From positions 124,001-188,000 of the forward strand of contig CAZKIO010000003.1 in NCBI GenBank assembly GCA_964552795.1: 64,000 nt of DNA, given 5' to 3'. Of this stretch, positions 1 through 9,911 are shown piece by piece (positions within the stretch are counted from its first letter, which is position 1; each line of letters starts with the position of its first letter). Source of the stretch: JAEUHZ01 sp964552795. Its GTDB lineage: Bacteria; Planctomycetota; UBA1135; GCA-002686595. The position numbers were made by a program, and so were the translations under genes. The notes under the pieces were generated by a model, which searched no databases, was not told the DNA's origin, and saw nothing but the letters and a program-made list of their open reading frames with translations.

Positions 1-88
1 GCTCACGACGGCAGACTACCCTCCCGCTGGGAGAGCGACCCGCGGACCCAGGCGCCCTTCCGGTCTCGTCGTGCCGGGCCGCGGTCGA

Positions 89-778
89 TCACACCGCCGG
101 CCAGGGCGGCTCGCCGTCCGACGGCTCTTGGCCGACGCCGCAGACCATCGAGCAGTCCGGCGGATCGAGGCCCTCGGGGACCCAGCCGCCTTCGAGTGTG
201 CGCGGTTTGGATCCGACGCGCGCGAACAGCGCACGCGCAGCGCGCGCGAGGTGCGAGTCCGGATCCTCGGACAGCGCGTTCGCCACGGGCTCGGCCATGC
301 ACGCGATGTGTCGCGCGATGAACTGCTCGGCCGCCTTGTGGGTCACATCCGCCTCTTCGGCGCTGCCGCGCGCGATCGCATAGGCTTCCTTGAGCTTGAG
401 GTAGCTCACGAATCCCGCTTCGACGGCCAGGTGATCGCAGGGATCCTCGCGCGCGGGTTGGTACGCGAACGCCGCGTAGTAGGACTCGATCTCCGCCAGC
501 ACGTGCGCCGGATCGGCCGAGGCGCGGTGGCCGGCCTCGCGCAGCGAGACCCGGCCTCCAGTGCCGGCCCACGCCAGGTAGGTGCCCTCGCGTGCATCGG
601 CCGCTGCCGCGGCCGCTTCGACGAGCGCGGGGTCCTGCACGTTGAGTGCGAGGTCCGCCACTTCGGACCACCAGCGATCGCGCGGCCGTTCGAGAAGCAA
701 GGCGATCATGCGCCACTCCGCAGCTTCGCGGATCCGGTCCTGGGCGTTGCGGTCGAGTTCGGGCGTCGCTGCTTTCAT
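89..778 (-). CDS. TorD/DmsD-family molybdoenzyme maturation chaperone
   Basis: This 229-residue, mostly alpha-helical protein has no signal peptide, so it should act in the cytoplasm. TorD-family chaperones hold the molybdopterin subunit until cofactor insertion and Tat export. The family signature is visible as ESYYAAFAYQP followed by DPCDHLAVEAGFVSYL (around residues 95-125), matching the PDHxAxELxFM region of TorD/DmsD. The ATG at 778 is chosen because it overlaps the stop of the gamma-subunit gene by four bases (ATGA), giving translational coupling. It is the last gene of the Mo-enzyme operon, and its likely client is the Tat-exported alpha subunit at 2758-6213. The family assignment is firm; the client is inferred from context. 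Confidence 0.85.
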   Translation of the reverse strand: MKAATPELDRNAQDRIREAAEWRMIALLLERPRDRWWSEVADLALNVQDPALVEAAAAAADAREGTYLAWAGTGGRVSLREAGHRASADPAHVLAEIESYYAAFAYQPAREDPCDHLAVEAGFVSYLKLKEAYAIARGSAEEADVTHKAAEQFIARHIACMAEPVANALSEDPDSHLARAARALFARVGSKPRTLEGGWVPEGLDPPDCSMVCGVGQEPSDGEPPWPAV

Positions 779-1623
779 GGTGAGAGCTCCAAGATCATGG
801 GGATCCAGCCGGTCCGCATCTTCCGGGCACCGACTTCCTGGTGTGAACCCTCCCAGACCGCGAACGCGATCTGCGTGCGCGTGCCGGGCGAGAGATCGGC
901 GGGCATGGGGCGGATCAACACGACCGACCAGCCGTCGGCGGTGCGCTGGCCGCGACCCGCGGACAACGTCCTCGCCGCCGGCTGCAGCGTGCCGGGTCCG
1001 GTCGCGATCAGGTCCTCGACCGGGCGCTCGCGCGGGCCGGCCATCGGATTGCCGAGCGCGCGCGCCGGGGCGTAGCGCGCCTCCATCGCCCGCTGGTCCT
1101 GGGATCCCTCCGGGAGCGACGGGGCCTGGAATGGATAGTGGTCGACGCTCGCGTTCTCGTACAGCGCCTTGAGCGTGTCGGGCCGCCCGTCGACCATCGC
1201 CTGCCACGAAGCGCGCCACAACACGATCTCGACCGGACGTCCGGGCTCGCCCATCTGCGGCGCGGGCACGTCGGCCGCGATCCGCGTCGGAAGCTGGATC
1301 GCGCACGCGTCCGGGAACTGCGACGGAAGGGGCAGGTCGTCGCCGGTCGCGTCGGACCACGAAAGGCGCACGGCGAGGCGTGCTCCATCGGTGGCCGCTT
1401 CGACGCGCACGGAACGCGTGGAGACCTCGAGCAGGCGCGGCTCGACCATGTCCTGCAGGATCAGGGGCGCGACGTGCGCGGGCAGGCTGTTCCAGGCCGG
1501 GTCGCCCGGATCGGTGGGCAGCGCGCCGCGTGCTGCGATCACGACTTCAGGATGGACCACCGGCGCGGCGGGCGTGCACGCGCCGAGCGCCAAACCGGTG
1601 CACAGGATCGTGGCGATTCTCAT
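775..1623 (-). CDS. haem-b-binding gamma subunit of a type II DMSO-reductase-family enzyme (ethylbenzene dehydrogenase/DdhC/SerC-like)
   Basis: This 282-residue protein has an N-terminal signal ending in a lipobox (LGAC, residues 13-16), so it is probably a lipoprotein facing the periplasm. The rest looks like the beta-rich haem-binding domain of EbdC/DdhC/SerC-type gamma subunits, seen in segments such as WSDATGDD, EIVLWRASWQ and GWSVVLIRPM. In that family one haem b passes electrons between the Fe-S beta subunit and an external partner. The start at 1623 follows a GAGGTG ribosome site, and the gene begins 9 bases after the beta stop. The haem ligands (Met and Lys in EbdC) cannot be assigned without alignment. 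Lipid anchoring would be a departure from the soluble EbdC pattern. Confidence 0.75.
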   Translation of the reverse strand: MRIATILCTGLALGACTPAAPVVHPEVVIAARGALPTDPGDPAWNSLPAHVAPLILQDMVEPRLLEVSTRSVRVEAATDGARLAVRLSWSDATGDDLPLPSQFPDACAIQLPTRIAADVPAPQMGEPGRPVEIVLWRASWQAMVDGRPDTLKALYENASVDHYPFQAPSLPEGSQDQRAMEARYAPARALGNPMAGPRERPVEDLIATGPGTLQPAARTLSAGRGQRTADGWSVVLIRPMPADLSPGTRTQIAFAVWEGSHQEVGARKMRTGWIPMILELSP

Positions 1624-1632
1624 GGGATCACC

Positions 1633-2754
<1,122 letters not shown>

Positions 2755-2757
2755 GGA

Positions 2758-5700
2758 TCAAGCTCCCTTCTCGCCCGCGCCTTCGATGAAGCCGCCGGCC
2801 AGGTACGTTGTCATCTTCTTGTTCTCGTAACGCGGACGCAGGCCGAGGGCCGCCGGCCGCCACAGGCCCTTGCCGTCCAGACCGCCGTGCTCGGCCTTCG
2901 TGATCTTCACGATCGCTTCGCGCGGAGCGCCGGTCGGACAGTGCACGTCGGGCAGGAAACCCTTGCCGAGCTCCTGTCCGAACAGTCCCTTGCGCACCAG
3001 GGAATCCGTCATCAGCGTCGGCTTCAGCCAGCCGCGCGTGGCGGATTGGTGCGAGCCGGAGCGGAACATCGCCTGGTAGTTCGTGCGCGGGTTCTTGGCC
3101 AGGCCGTCGGGGCGCGTCTTGAGGCCTTCGAGCGATCCGGGCGTCGTGCCGTACATGTTGAACCACATGCGCGTCACGCCGCGCGGCGTGCCGGGGTAGT
3201 AGCGGGCGCGGCAGATCAGGCGCGAGAACTCGTAGTCGCGCCTGTTCTCCTGCCAGCCGCGGAACGGGCGGTCGGACGGGTCGGAATCGATCCACACGTA
3301 ATCGCCGTCCTCGATCTTCAGGTCCTTGGCGTCGGACGGGTGGATGTCGACGTAGCCCTCGCTCACGAACGGCATGCGCTTGTCGTGCCGGTGGAGGTCG
3401 CCGAAAGGACCGAACAGCACGGCGATCATGTCCGTGTCGATCGGCATCGTGTGCGCGCCGTGCCGGTACTTCGGCGTGTGGAAGATGAACTTGAAGCCGT
3501 CCTTGGCCAGCGGATGCGGCGAGACCTTGGTCTGTGCCCAGGTCTTGACCACGTTGCGGCCCTGCCGCACCTCGCAGGACTGATCCGCGGGGTCCACGCC
3601 GTAGTCGGCCGGCCCGGCCGGCCGGATCGCCTCGTGCGCGGGCGCGACGATCACGTTCGGCTCGTAGAACGTCGAGTCGACCGGTTCGCGGTGCACCGGC
3701 AGGTTCTCGCCGGCCTCGATGAACTCGTCCTCTTCGCGGTAGAACTCGAGGCGGCCGCTCTTCGTGTACCAGGGGCGCGAGTCCTCGACCTGCTCGTAGC
3801 CGACCGCCTTGGGCGACGTGCGGCTCATGAGGATGGCCGGAACCCCGTCGCGGGCCTTGGCCTCGAGGTCATCGAAGTCGTAGCCCTTCGTGTTCGACGA
3901 GTGGTCGAGGATGCGCTGCAGGTAGACGCTCGTCTTGTTCTCGCGCACGAAGTTCCAGGCGTCGGAGAAGCGCTGGTCGCCCGTCAGGCGCGCCATCTGC
4001 TGGCCGACCAGGGCCAGGACGTCGATGTCGCCGATCGTCTCGAAGCTCCGCGGCAGCGGCGTGCGCGGGAACACGGTCAGGAACGGGTTCGTGACCGACG
4101 CCGTCATGTCCGGGTGCTTCAGTTCGGCCCAGGAATCGACCGCGAAGACCACGTCGGCCCACTCGCAGGAAGCGGTCCACCACCATTCGTGGACGGCGAT
4201 CATCTCCATGCGCGGGAGCACGTTGACCACCGTGTTGTAGTGCCACTTGACGTTGCCCAGGATCGAGTTCGCGTTGGCGAACCACATCACCTTGGTCGGC
4301 GTGTTGATGTGCGTCGATCCGGTCAGCAGCCGGTTGCCCACGCGCAGCGGGTGATCCTCGTGGTTGTAGTAGTGCGCCGACTCGGGCCGCCAGTACTGCT
4401 TGGGTCGCGCCGGCTTCGCCGGGTCGAGCTCCAGGTCGAAGGGGTTCTCGTTGATGTACTGCGGGACGCCGTTGAACAACGAGACGCGGTAGTTCCCGGC
4501 GTAGGAGCCGACATTGCCGCCGATCCGGCCGATGTTGCCGGTCAGCGACGCCAGCAGCAGCACGGCGCGGTCCTTGTTGTCGTTGTTGAAGAACTGGTTT
4601 GGACCCATGCCGAGCGCGAACAGGGTCGTGCCCGGATCGCGCGCGATGTGGCGGGCCAGCTCCTCGACCGCCGCCGCCGGAGCCCAGGTCATCTCCTCGA
4701 CGGTCTTGGGATCGAAATGCTCGGCGTAGGTGCTCACCAGGTCGAACACGGGCCGGCAGCGCACCTTCTCGCCGCTCGCCAGCGTCACCTCGATCGAGCC
4801 CTCGAGCTGCGGATCGACGACGCCTGAGTGCCGGCCCACGTGATCGCGCGTCACGGCCCGGGGCGCGTTGTCCGTGCGGTTCCAGTAGACGTAGTCGCCC
4901 CACTCGTCGCGCATCTCCTGGTGGATCCACATCTCCTGGTGCTGGCCGGGAGGCGGCGCCTTCGCGCCCTTCTCGATGATGCGCGTCTGGTTGTTGAGTT
5001 CGGCCGCCGTGCCGCCGAACACCTCCGTGGCGCGCAGCATCTTGAGCGTGTCCATGCGGACCAGGAGCGGCAGGTCGGTCCACTCGTTGACGTAGGTCTT
5101 GTCGTAGAGGTTCTCCTTCAGGATCACGTGCGCCAGGCCGATGGCCAGCGCCGGCGTCATCCCCGGCCGCACGACGATGGCGTCGTCCGCCTTGCACGAC
5201 GTCGACGAGTACTCGCAGGCGATGACCACGATGCGCGTGCCCTTCAAGCGCGCCTCGGTCAGCCAGTGGGCGTCCGGCATCTTCGTCGCGATCCAGTTCA
5301 TGCCCCAGACGATCACGGTCTTGGCGTGCTCGACGGCCGACAGATCGAACTCGACCGTCTGCTGGCCCGTGACCATCGGGTGGCCCGGCGGCAGGTCGGT
5401 GTGCCACGAGTAGTTGTCGAAGCCCCGCGCGCCGAGTGCCTTGTCGGGCCCGACCTTGCGCAGGTGGTCGTCGAGCAGCGCCATCGAGTTCGCCAGCCGG
5501 TACATCCCGAACACGCGCGTGATGCCCAGCAGCGGCATGCCGCCGCGGAACTTCAGGACCTGCGTGCCCGCGCCCTGGGTGGCCTGGACGCACTCCTCGT
5601 CGTAGTGCTGCGCCCGCAGCTTGTCCTGGCCTTCCTTGCCGCTGTACGTGCGCGCGATGTCGACCACCGCCGCGGAGGCGATGGCGGTCGCTTCCTCGTG

Positions 5701-6213
5701 CGTGACCCGCACCCATTCGTCGCGAGCGCGGTTGAAGAACTCGCGCGACGGGAGTCCGTCCGGCCCGCGCGGGAACCCCAGGTCGTGCCAGCGCTTGAAG
5801 CCCGCGCGGACCATGCAATGGCGCACGCGGCGGTCGCCGTAGAAGCGCCGCGTCAGCGCCAGGCCCTTCTGGCAGATGCGCGGATCCCAGCGGCTGGTCG
5901 TGCGATTGCCCTGCAGGTCGGTCGCCTCTCCGTAGCGCATGCTCGGCCCGATCCGCGTCATGACGCCGGAGCGCACGAACGACTTGATCAGGCAGTTGTG
6001 CGTGTCGTTCGGCGCGCACAGGAAGTGGAACGTGGAGTCGTAGCGGTACAGGTCCCGGTACACCGCCTCCCAGGAGCGATCGGGGTAGCGCGCCAGCGGG
6101 TTGTCCGGCGCCTCGAGGCCCCAGGCGCTCGTGGCCGACGCGACGAAGGCGCCGAAGCCGGCGGCTCCGACGGCGTTCAGGAAGGCGCGGCGGCTGAAGT
6201 CGTGCGGGGTCAT
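2758..6213 (-). CDS. molybdopterin oxidoreductase alpha subunit, type II DMSO reductase family (nitrate reductase/nitrite oxidoreductase-like)
   Basis: This 1151-residue catalytic subunit has a twin-arginine signal at its start (FSRRAFLNAVG, residues 6-16), so it works outside the cytoplasm. The first Fe-S cluster motif is C66-x3-D70-x3-C74 with C114 (CAPNDTHNC ... ICQKG), unlike the H-x3-C-x3-C-C of NarG. A DLPPGHPM segment around residue 270 matches the region that supplies the Mo-ligating Asp in type II enzymes, followed by the conserved VVWGMNWIATKMPD stretch. The MGD-binding C-terminal domain is present (FIFHTPKYRHGAHT, DIHPSDAKDL). The start at 6213 has GGAGAAG upstream and overlaps the cytochrome c gene stop (ATGA). 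Substrate is undecided: nitrate, nitrite, (per)chlorate, selenate and hydrocarbon enzymes all belong to this clade. Confidence 0.9.
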   Translation of the reverse strand: MTPHDFSRRAFLNAVGAAGFGAFVASATSAWGLEAPDNPLARYPDRSWEAVYRDLYRYDSTFHFLCAPNDTHNCLIKSFVRSGVMTRIGPSMRYGEATDLQGNRTTSRWDPRICQKGLALTRRFYGDRRVRHCMVRAGFKRWHDLGFPRGPDGLPSREFFNRARDEWVRVTHEEATAIASAAVVDIARTYSGKEGQDKLRAQHYDEECVQATQGAGTQVLKFRGGMPLLGITRVFGMYRLANSMALLDDHLRKVGPDKALGARGFDNYSWHTDLPPGHPMVTGQQTVEFDLSAVEHAKTVIVWGMNWIATKMPDAHWLTEARLKGTRIVVIACEYSSTSCKADDAIVVRPGMTPALAIGLAHVILKENLYDKTYVNEWTDLPLLVRMDTLKMLRATEVFGGTAAELNNQTRIIEKGAKAPPPGQHQEMWIHQEMRDEWGDYVYWNRTDNAPRAVTRDHVGRHSGVVDPQLEGSIEVTLASGEKVRCRPVFDLVSTYAEHFDPKTVEEMTWAPAAAVEELARHIARDPGTTLFALGMGPNQFFNNDNKDRAVLLLASLTGNIGRIGGNVGSYAGNYRVSLFNGVPQYINENPFDLELDPAKPARPKQYWRPESAHYYNHEDHPLRVGNRLLTGSTHINTPTKVMWFANANSILGNVKWHYNTVVNVLPRMEMIAVHEWWWTASCEWADVVFAVDSWAELKHPDMTASVTNPFLTVFPRTPLPRSFETIGDIDVLALVGQQMARLTGDQRFSDAWNFVRENKTSVYLQRILDHSSNTKGYDFDDLEAKARDGVPAILMSRTSPKAVGYEQVEDSRPWYTKSGRLEFYREEDEFIEAGENLPVHREPVDSTFYEPNVIVAPAHEAIRPAGPADYGVDPADQSCEVRQGRNVVKTWAQTKVSPHPLAKDGFKFIFHTPKYRHGAHTMPIDTDMIAVLFGPFGDLHRHDKRMPFVSEGYVDIHPSDAKDLKIEDGDYVWIDSDPSDRPFRGWQENRRDYEFSRLICRARYYPGTPRGVTRMWFNMYGTTPGSLEGLKTRPDGLAKNPRTNYQAMFRSGSHQSATRGWLKPTLMTDSLVRKGLFGQELGKGFLPDVHCPTGAPREAIVKITKAEHGGLDGKGLWRPAALGLRPRYENKKMTTYLAGGFIEGAGEKGA

Positions 6214-7859
6214 GGTCTCTTCTCCAGGGAACGCAGGTAGGTGACGAGGGACTCGATCTCGCTGTCGGCCAGCGCGGGGCGCACCAGGCTCGGCAGTCCG
6301 AAGCCCTGCATCGTGGTGCCGCGGCGGCCCGTGCGGATCGTCGTGAACAGGTAGTCGTCGGTGGCCGTCTCGAGCAGGACGGCGTTCGTGAGCGACGGGC
6401 CCTCGCCGCCCTGGCCGTCGAGCGGGTGACACTGCGCGCAGTGGGCCGTGTAGAGCTGCCGGCCCTCGGACGCATCGCCGCTGCCCGGCTGGCGCTGCGG
6501 TGCGGACTCAGTCGCGGCGACGCCGCCGAGCACGCGCAGGTGCGCGACGATCGCGTCGATCTCGTCCGGCTTCAGACCGCCTTCCTTCTCGCCCCACGCC
6601 GGCATGCGACGTCCGGGCCGCCCGCGTCGGATCGACTCGCGCACGAAGTCGTCCGACGCGGCCGCGAGGAAGTCGGGGTTCGCGATCGCCGGGAACGAGG
6701 TCATGCCCGGATAGCGCATGCCCTCGCCGCGCCCGCCGTGGCAGGCCGCGCAGAAAGCCCCGTACAGCGTCGCACCGTCGGTGGCGAACGCGCGCTCGCC
6801 GAAGCGCTCGACGCGGATGCGGTCCTTGGGCCAGTACGCCTCGGGGAACGCGCTCTGGCGCAGCGACAGCGTGTACAGGGTCAGGAGATCGATCTGGTCC
6901 TCGGTGAGGCCCAGGATCGGCATCTGCGAACCGGGCACGACGGCGGCCGGATTACGGAAGTGCTCCGCGAACCACGAAGCCAGCGAACGATCGCCGCGCA
7001 CATGCGTGAAGTCGGTCTGCCCCGGGTCGCGCATCCCGGCCAGCGTGAGATCCGGACCGTCGTCGCCGCCGACGCCGCCGACCTTGTGGCAACCGCGGCA
7101 GCCCTGCGAATGGAACAGCGCCTTGGCCTCGACGAGCCGCGGCGCGCCGACACGCGACGCCAGCAGGATCTCGATCGCGCTGCGGTCCGCGTCGTCGATC
7201 GGACCGAAGGAGGAGACCCACGGCCCATCGGACGCCGCGGCACGAGCCTGCAGGTGCCGCTCGTACCAGTCCGCGCGGTATCCGGCCGCGCCGACGCGCG
7301 AGAGGTCCGGTCCCTCCATGCCCTGTGCACCGAGCGGCCGCAGCGTTCCGCCGCGCCCGTCGAGCTTGTGGCACGCGAGGCAATCGTTGCGCTCGAACGC
7401 GGCCTGGCCCGCGTGGAGGAGGTCGAGGTTCGTGACGGCGAGGTGCGTGTGACAACTCCCGCAGCCGGCTTCGAGGTAGCGCGCGGGCAACATAGGCTGC
7501 GGCCAGTGCGCGACGAGGCCGTGCGCGTCGTCCTTTTCCGTCGCACGCCCTTGTCCGCCGTGGCACACGGTGCACCCGAAGTGGTTGACGTCGTGGCCGA
7601 CGTCCGGATGCGGCCGCAGGGCCACGTCACCCGCGACGCGCGGTTCGCCGGCCGCCATCCCGACGTGGCAGGTCGTGCAGCGATCCGCCGTGCGCAGGCC
7701 CGGCACGACGATCTGCCGCAGGTGCACGTCGATCGGCTCGGCGGCGGCCAGTTGAATGCGGCGCCAGTCCTTGAAGACGTTCTCCTCGGCGGCCGCGACC
7801 ACCAGGAGCCCCAGCGTCGCGAGGCTCGACCACAGGAGGAGGTGCTTGTTCTTCCTCAT
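6210..7859 (-). CDS. seven-haem membrane-anchored cytochrome c
   Basis: This 549-residue protein has one N-terminal hydrophobic segment (residues 7-24) and seven CxxCH haem c motifs: CTTCH, CTVCH, CGSCH, CLACH, CRGCH, CAACH and CAQCH. The last three lie in cytochrome-c-domain-like modules with downstream Met ligand candidates such as MPAWGEKEGGL and MPILGLTEDQI. It sits between cytochrome b and the Mo alpha subunit and overlaps the latter by four bases. It is therefore the natural carrier between the Rieske/cytochrome b complex and the Mo enzyme, replacing cytochrome c1. Anchoring rather than cleavage of the N-terminal segment is likely but not proven. The start at 7859 is one base after the cytochrome b stop. 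Confidence 0.88.
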   Translation of the reverse strand: MRKNKHLLLWSSLATLGLLVVAAAEENVFKDWRRIQLAAAEPIDVHLRQIVVPGLRTADRCTTCHVGMAAGEPRVAGDVALRPHPDVGHDVNHFGCTVCHGGQGRATEKDDAHGLVAHWPQPMLPARYLEAGCGSCHTHLAVTNLDLLHAGQAAFERNDCLACHKLDGRGGTLRPLGAQGMEGPDLSRVGAAGYRADWYERHLQARAAASDGPWVSSFGPIDDADRSAIEILLASRVGAPRLVEAKALFHSQGCRGCHKVGGVGGDDGPDLTLAGMRDPGQTDFTHVRGDRSLASWFAEHFRNPAAVVPGSQMPILGLTEDQIDLLTLYTLSLRQSAFPEAYWPKDRIRVERFGERAFATDGATLYGAFCAACHGGRGEGMRYPGMTSFPAIANPDFLAAASDDFVRESIRRGRPGRRMPAWGEKEGGLKPDEIDAIVAHLRVLGGVAATESAPQRQPGSGDASEGRQLYTAHCAQCHPLDGQGGEGPSLTNAVLLETATDDYLFTTIRTGRRGTTMQGFGLPSLVRPALADSEIESLVTYLRSLEKRP

Positions 7860-7860
7860 G

Positions 7861-9429
7861 TCAGTGCCCCGGCCAGTCCGCTGGCGACCAGTAGAAGTCC
7901 CAGTTGGGCCCGCGGAAGTAGGTTCCGATGAGCGTCAGGAACGCGAACCCGCACAGGAAGCAGGTGAACAAGCCCAGCGCTCCGGCGCGCGTCGAGTCGT
8001 AGCGCTTGACGAGCCAGATGGAGTACGCCGCGTAGATCGCGGTGATCACGGTCCCGGGGTTGAAGACCGTGATCCAGAGTTGCGGGATGCCCGGGATCCA
8101 CTCGCGCAACCAGCCGAAGTGGATCGCAAACGCTTCGACGGCGATCGCCGAGCCCAGGCCGACGAACAACGCCTGCACGACGAGGCGGCCACCGCCCGGT
8201 CCACCGAACCAGCGGCCGGTGCCTTCGGTCTCGCGATCGAGGTAGGGGATCAGCCCCAGACCGACCAGGACGATGGTCGGGATGCCGATGCCGCCCATGA
8301 ACGCCGAGTGCGCGACGAGCTCCTGCAACCCGAGGAAATACCACGGGGCCTTGGCCGGGTTCTCCGGCACGAGCGGGTTCGCGAGCTCCTTCAGCGGCGC
8401 ATCCCACACCAGCGCGAGCGCGACGCAGATCGCCGTCGTCAGCAGCACCACGGCGAGCTCCGCGTAGAACAGGTGCGGCATCGACGGCACCGTGTTCTCC
8501 GGCGCGCGGCCGACCATCGCCGTGCGTCCCGGCACCAGCGCGGCCAGGTGGTAGGTCTTGCGCGGCGCCTCGGTGAACACCGGGTAGTCGGGTTCGCCCG
8601 CGGTGCCGAGCTGTTGGTCCGCGTCGTGCGGGCGCACCAGGCCGCCGTCCTTGCGGATGCGCCAGAAGTGCACGCCCAGCAGCGTCACCAGCACCAGTGG
8701 CAGGATCATGACGTGCAGCAGGTAGAAGCGGATCAACGCCTCCTCGCCGACGGTGGTCGATCCGAGCAGCAGCAGCCGGGTCAGCCCGCCCGGGTCGAAC
8801 CTCTCGGTGACGCCGAGCGCATCGGTGATCTCGCGTGGCGACTGCGCGATGTTGGCTCCGATCGTGATCGCCCAGTACGCGAGCTGATCCCAGGGCAGGA
8901 GGTAGCCGGTGAAGCTCAGCGCCAGCGTGACGACCAAGAGGCCCATGCCCACCAGCCAGTTGAACTCGCGCGGGGTACGGTAGGCCGCGGTGTAGAACGC
9001 GCGCGCCATGTGGAACAGCACCGTGATCACCATCACGTTGGCTGCCCAGCGGTGGATGTTGCGGATGAACACCCCCGTCGGCACGACGAACACGATGTCC
9101 TTCATCGAGTCGTAGGCCACGTCGGGGTGCGGCTTGTAATAGAACATCAGCAGGACGCCGGTCACGAGCGTGATGCCGAACGCGGCCAGCGAGGCGATGC
9201 CGAGTCCCCAGGTCGTCGCCCAGCGCAGGCTCCAACGGTGCGTGCGCACCGGCTGCACGTGCAGGAACAGGTTCCCGAAGACGAAGGTCGAGCGCGTTCG
9301 GTCGGTGTGCGGTACGCCGGTCCGGAACGTCGAGCGCCAGAACCGCAGCGGAGCGGCGCGCAGGTTGTCGACGAATTGCCGGAGCGCAGGGCGCCGCGGC
9401 GTGACCGGCGGCTCTTTGAGCTGGATCAC
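7861..9429 (-). CDS. cytochrome b of a hybrid Rieske/cytochrome b complex
   Basis: This 522-residue polytopic membrane protein combines the two halves of cytochrome b. Haem ligands are visible as H126-x13-H140 in the second helix (IHRWAANV...LFHMARA) and as an H-x14-H pair in the fourth (LLHVMILP...GVHFW); the 14-residue spacing resembles b6 rather than mitochondrial b. Conserved FTGYLLPWDQLAYW follows. The Qo-site PEWY motif appears as APWY (NPAKAPWYFLGLQE), a form I associate with menaquinol-type hybrid complexes. The start is a GTG at 9429 overlapping the Rieske stop (GTGA); an upstream start would run through the Rieske gene in another frame. Role: quinol oxidation, or reverse electron input, in the inner membrane. 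Confidence 0.93.
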   Translation of the reverse strand: MIQLKEPPVTPRRPALRQFVDNLRAAPLRFWRSTFRTGVPHTDRTRSTFVFGNLFLHVQPVRTHRWSLRWATTWGLGIASLAAFGITLVTGVLLMFYYKPHPDVAYDSMKDIVFVVPTGVFIRNIHRWAANVMVITVLFHMARAFYTAAYRTPREFNWLVGMGLLVVTLALSFTGYLLPWDQLAYWAITIGANIAQSPREITDALGVTERFDPGGLTRLLLLGSTTVGEEALIRFYLLHVMILPLVLVTLLGVHFWRIRKDGGLVRPHDADQQLGTAGEPDYPVFTEAPRKTYHLAALVPGRTAMVGRAPENTVPSMPHLFYAELAVVLLTTAICVALALVWDAPLKELANPLVPENPAKAPWYFLGLQELVAHSAFMGGIGIPTIVLVGLGLIPYLDRETEGTGRWFGGPGGGRLVVQALFVGLGSAIAVEAFAIHFGWLREWIPGIPQLWITVFNPGTVITAIYAAYSIWLVKRYDSTRAGALGLFTCFLCGFAFLTLIGTYFRGPNWDFYWSPADWPGH

Positions 9430-9911
9430 ACCTTCACCTTGGTGCCGGGCGCCACGGCGGAGTCCTCGTCGACGACGAGCACGTCTCCGTCGATCTCGAC
9501 TTTGTGCCAGGGCAGCGGCGTCGGCGCCGGGCCCTTGAGCACCGCTCCGTCCGCGGCGAAGCGCGAGCCGTGGCACGGGCAATCGAAGCCCCCGGTGCTG
9601 GGCTTCACGATGCAGCCCAGGTGCGTGCACACCTGCGAGACCGCGTACACGCCCGCCGCGTCGCGGAACAACGCGACGTTGCGGCCGGGCGGCAAGTACG
9701 GCTCGCCGGGCGCCAGCGAATCGGGCAGGCGCGCGCGGAACTTGCGCGACGGCGCGGAGATCACCGCTGCGCGCGGCAGGCGCGCCATGCCCAGCGCCGC
9801 GAACACCATGGTCCCCGCCGCGGCCCACAGCGAGGCCAGACCCAGGAAGTCACGCCGCGGCAGCGCCTCGGGATCCAGACGCGAACGCTTGGGGTCCATC
9901 GCAGAGCTCAT
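9426..9911 (-). CDS. Rieske [2Fe-2S] protein, Tat-exported
   Basis: This 161-residue protein has a twin-arginine anchor (LPRRDFLGL, residues 18-25, then a hydrophobic stretch to about 42). Its Rieske box is complete: C95-T-H97-L-G-C100 and C111-P-C113-H114, with cluster ligands C95, H97, C111 and H114 and the disulfide pair C100/C113. It should pass electrons from quinol at cytochrome b to the neighbouring seven-haem cytochrome. The ATG at 9911 overlaps the upstream stop as ATGA. An in-frame ATG four codons earlier (9923) is a possible alternative. Both ends overlap their neighbours, consistent with fixed stoichiometry. Confidence 0.93.
   Translation of the reverse strand: MSSAMDPKRSRLDPEALPRRDFLGLASLWAAAGTMVFAALGMARLPRAAVISAPSRKFRARLPDSLAPGEPYLPPGRNVALFRDAAGVYAVSQVCTHLGCIVKPSTGGFDCPCHGSRFAADGAVLKGPAPTPLPWHKVEIDGDVLVVDEDSAVAPGTKVKV

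Noticed and set aside
1..88. Possible further gene after the TorD-like chaperone
   Set aside because: Only 88 bases remain and no start with homology is visible. A CTCCC-GCT-GGGAG hairpin near 20-34 may instead be part of a terminator.
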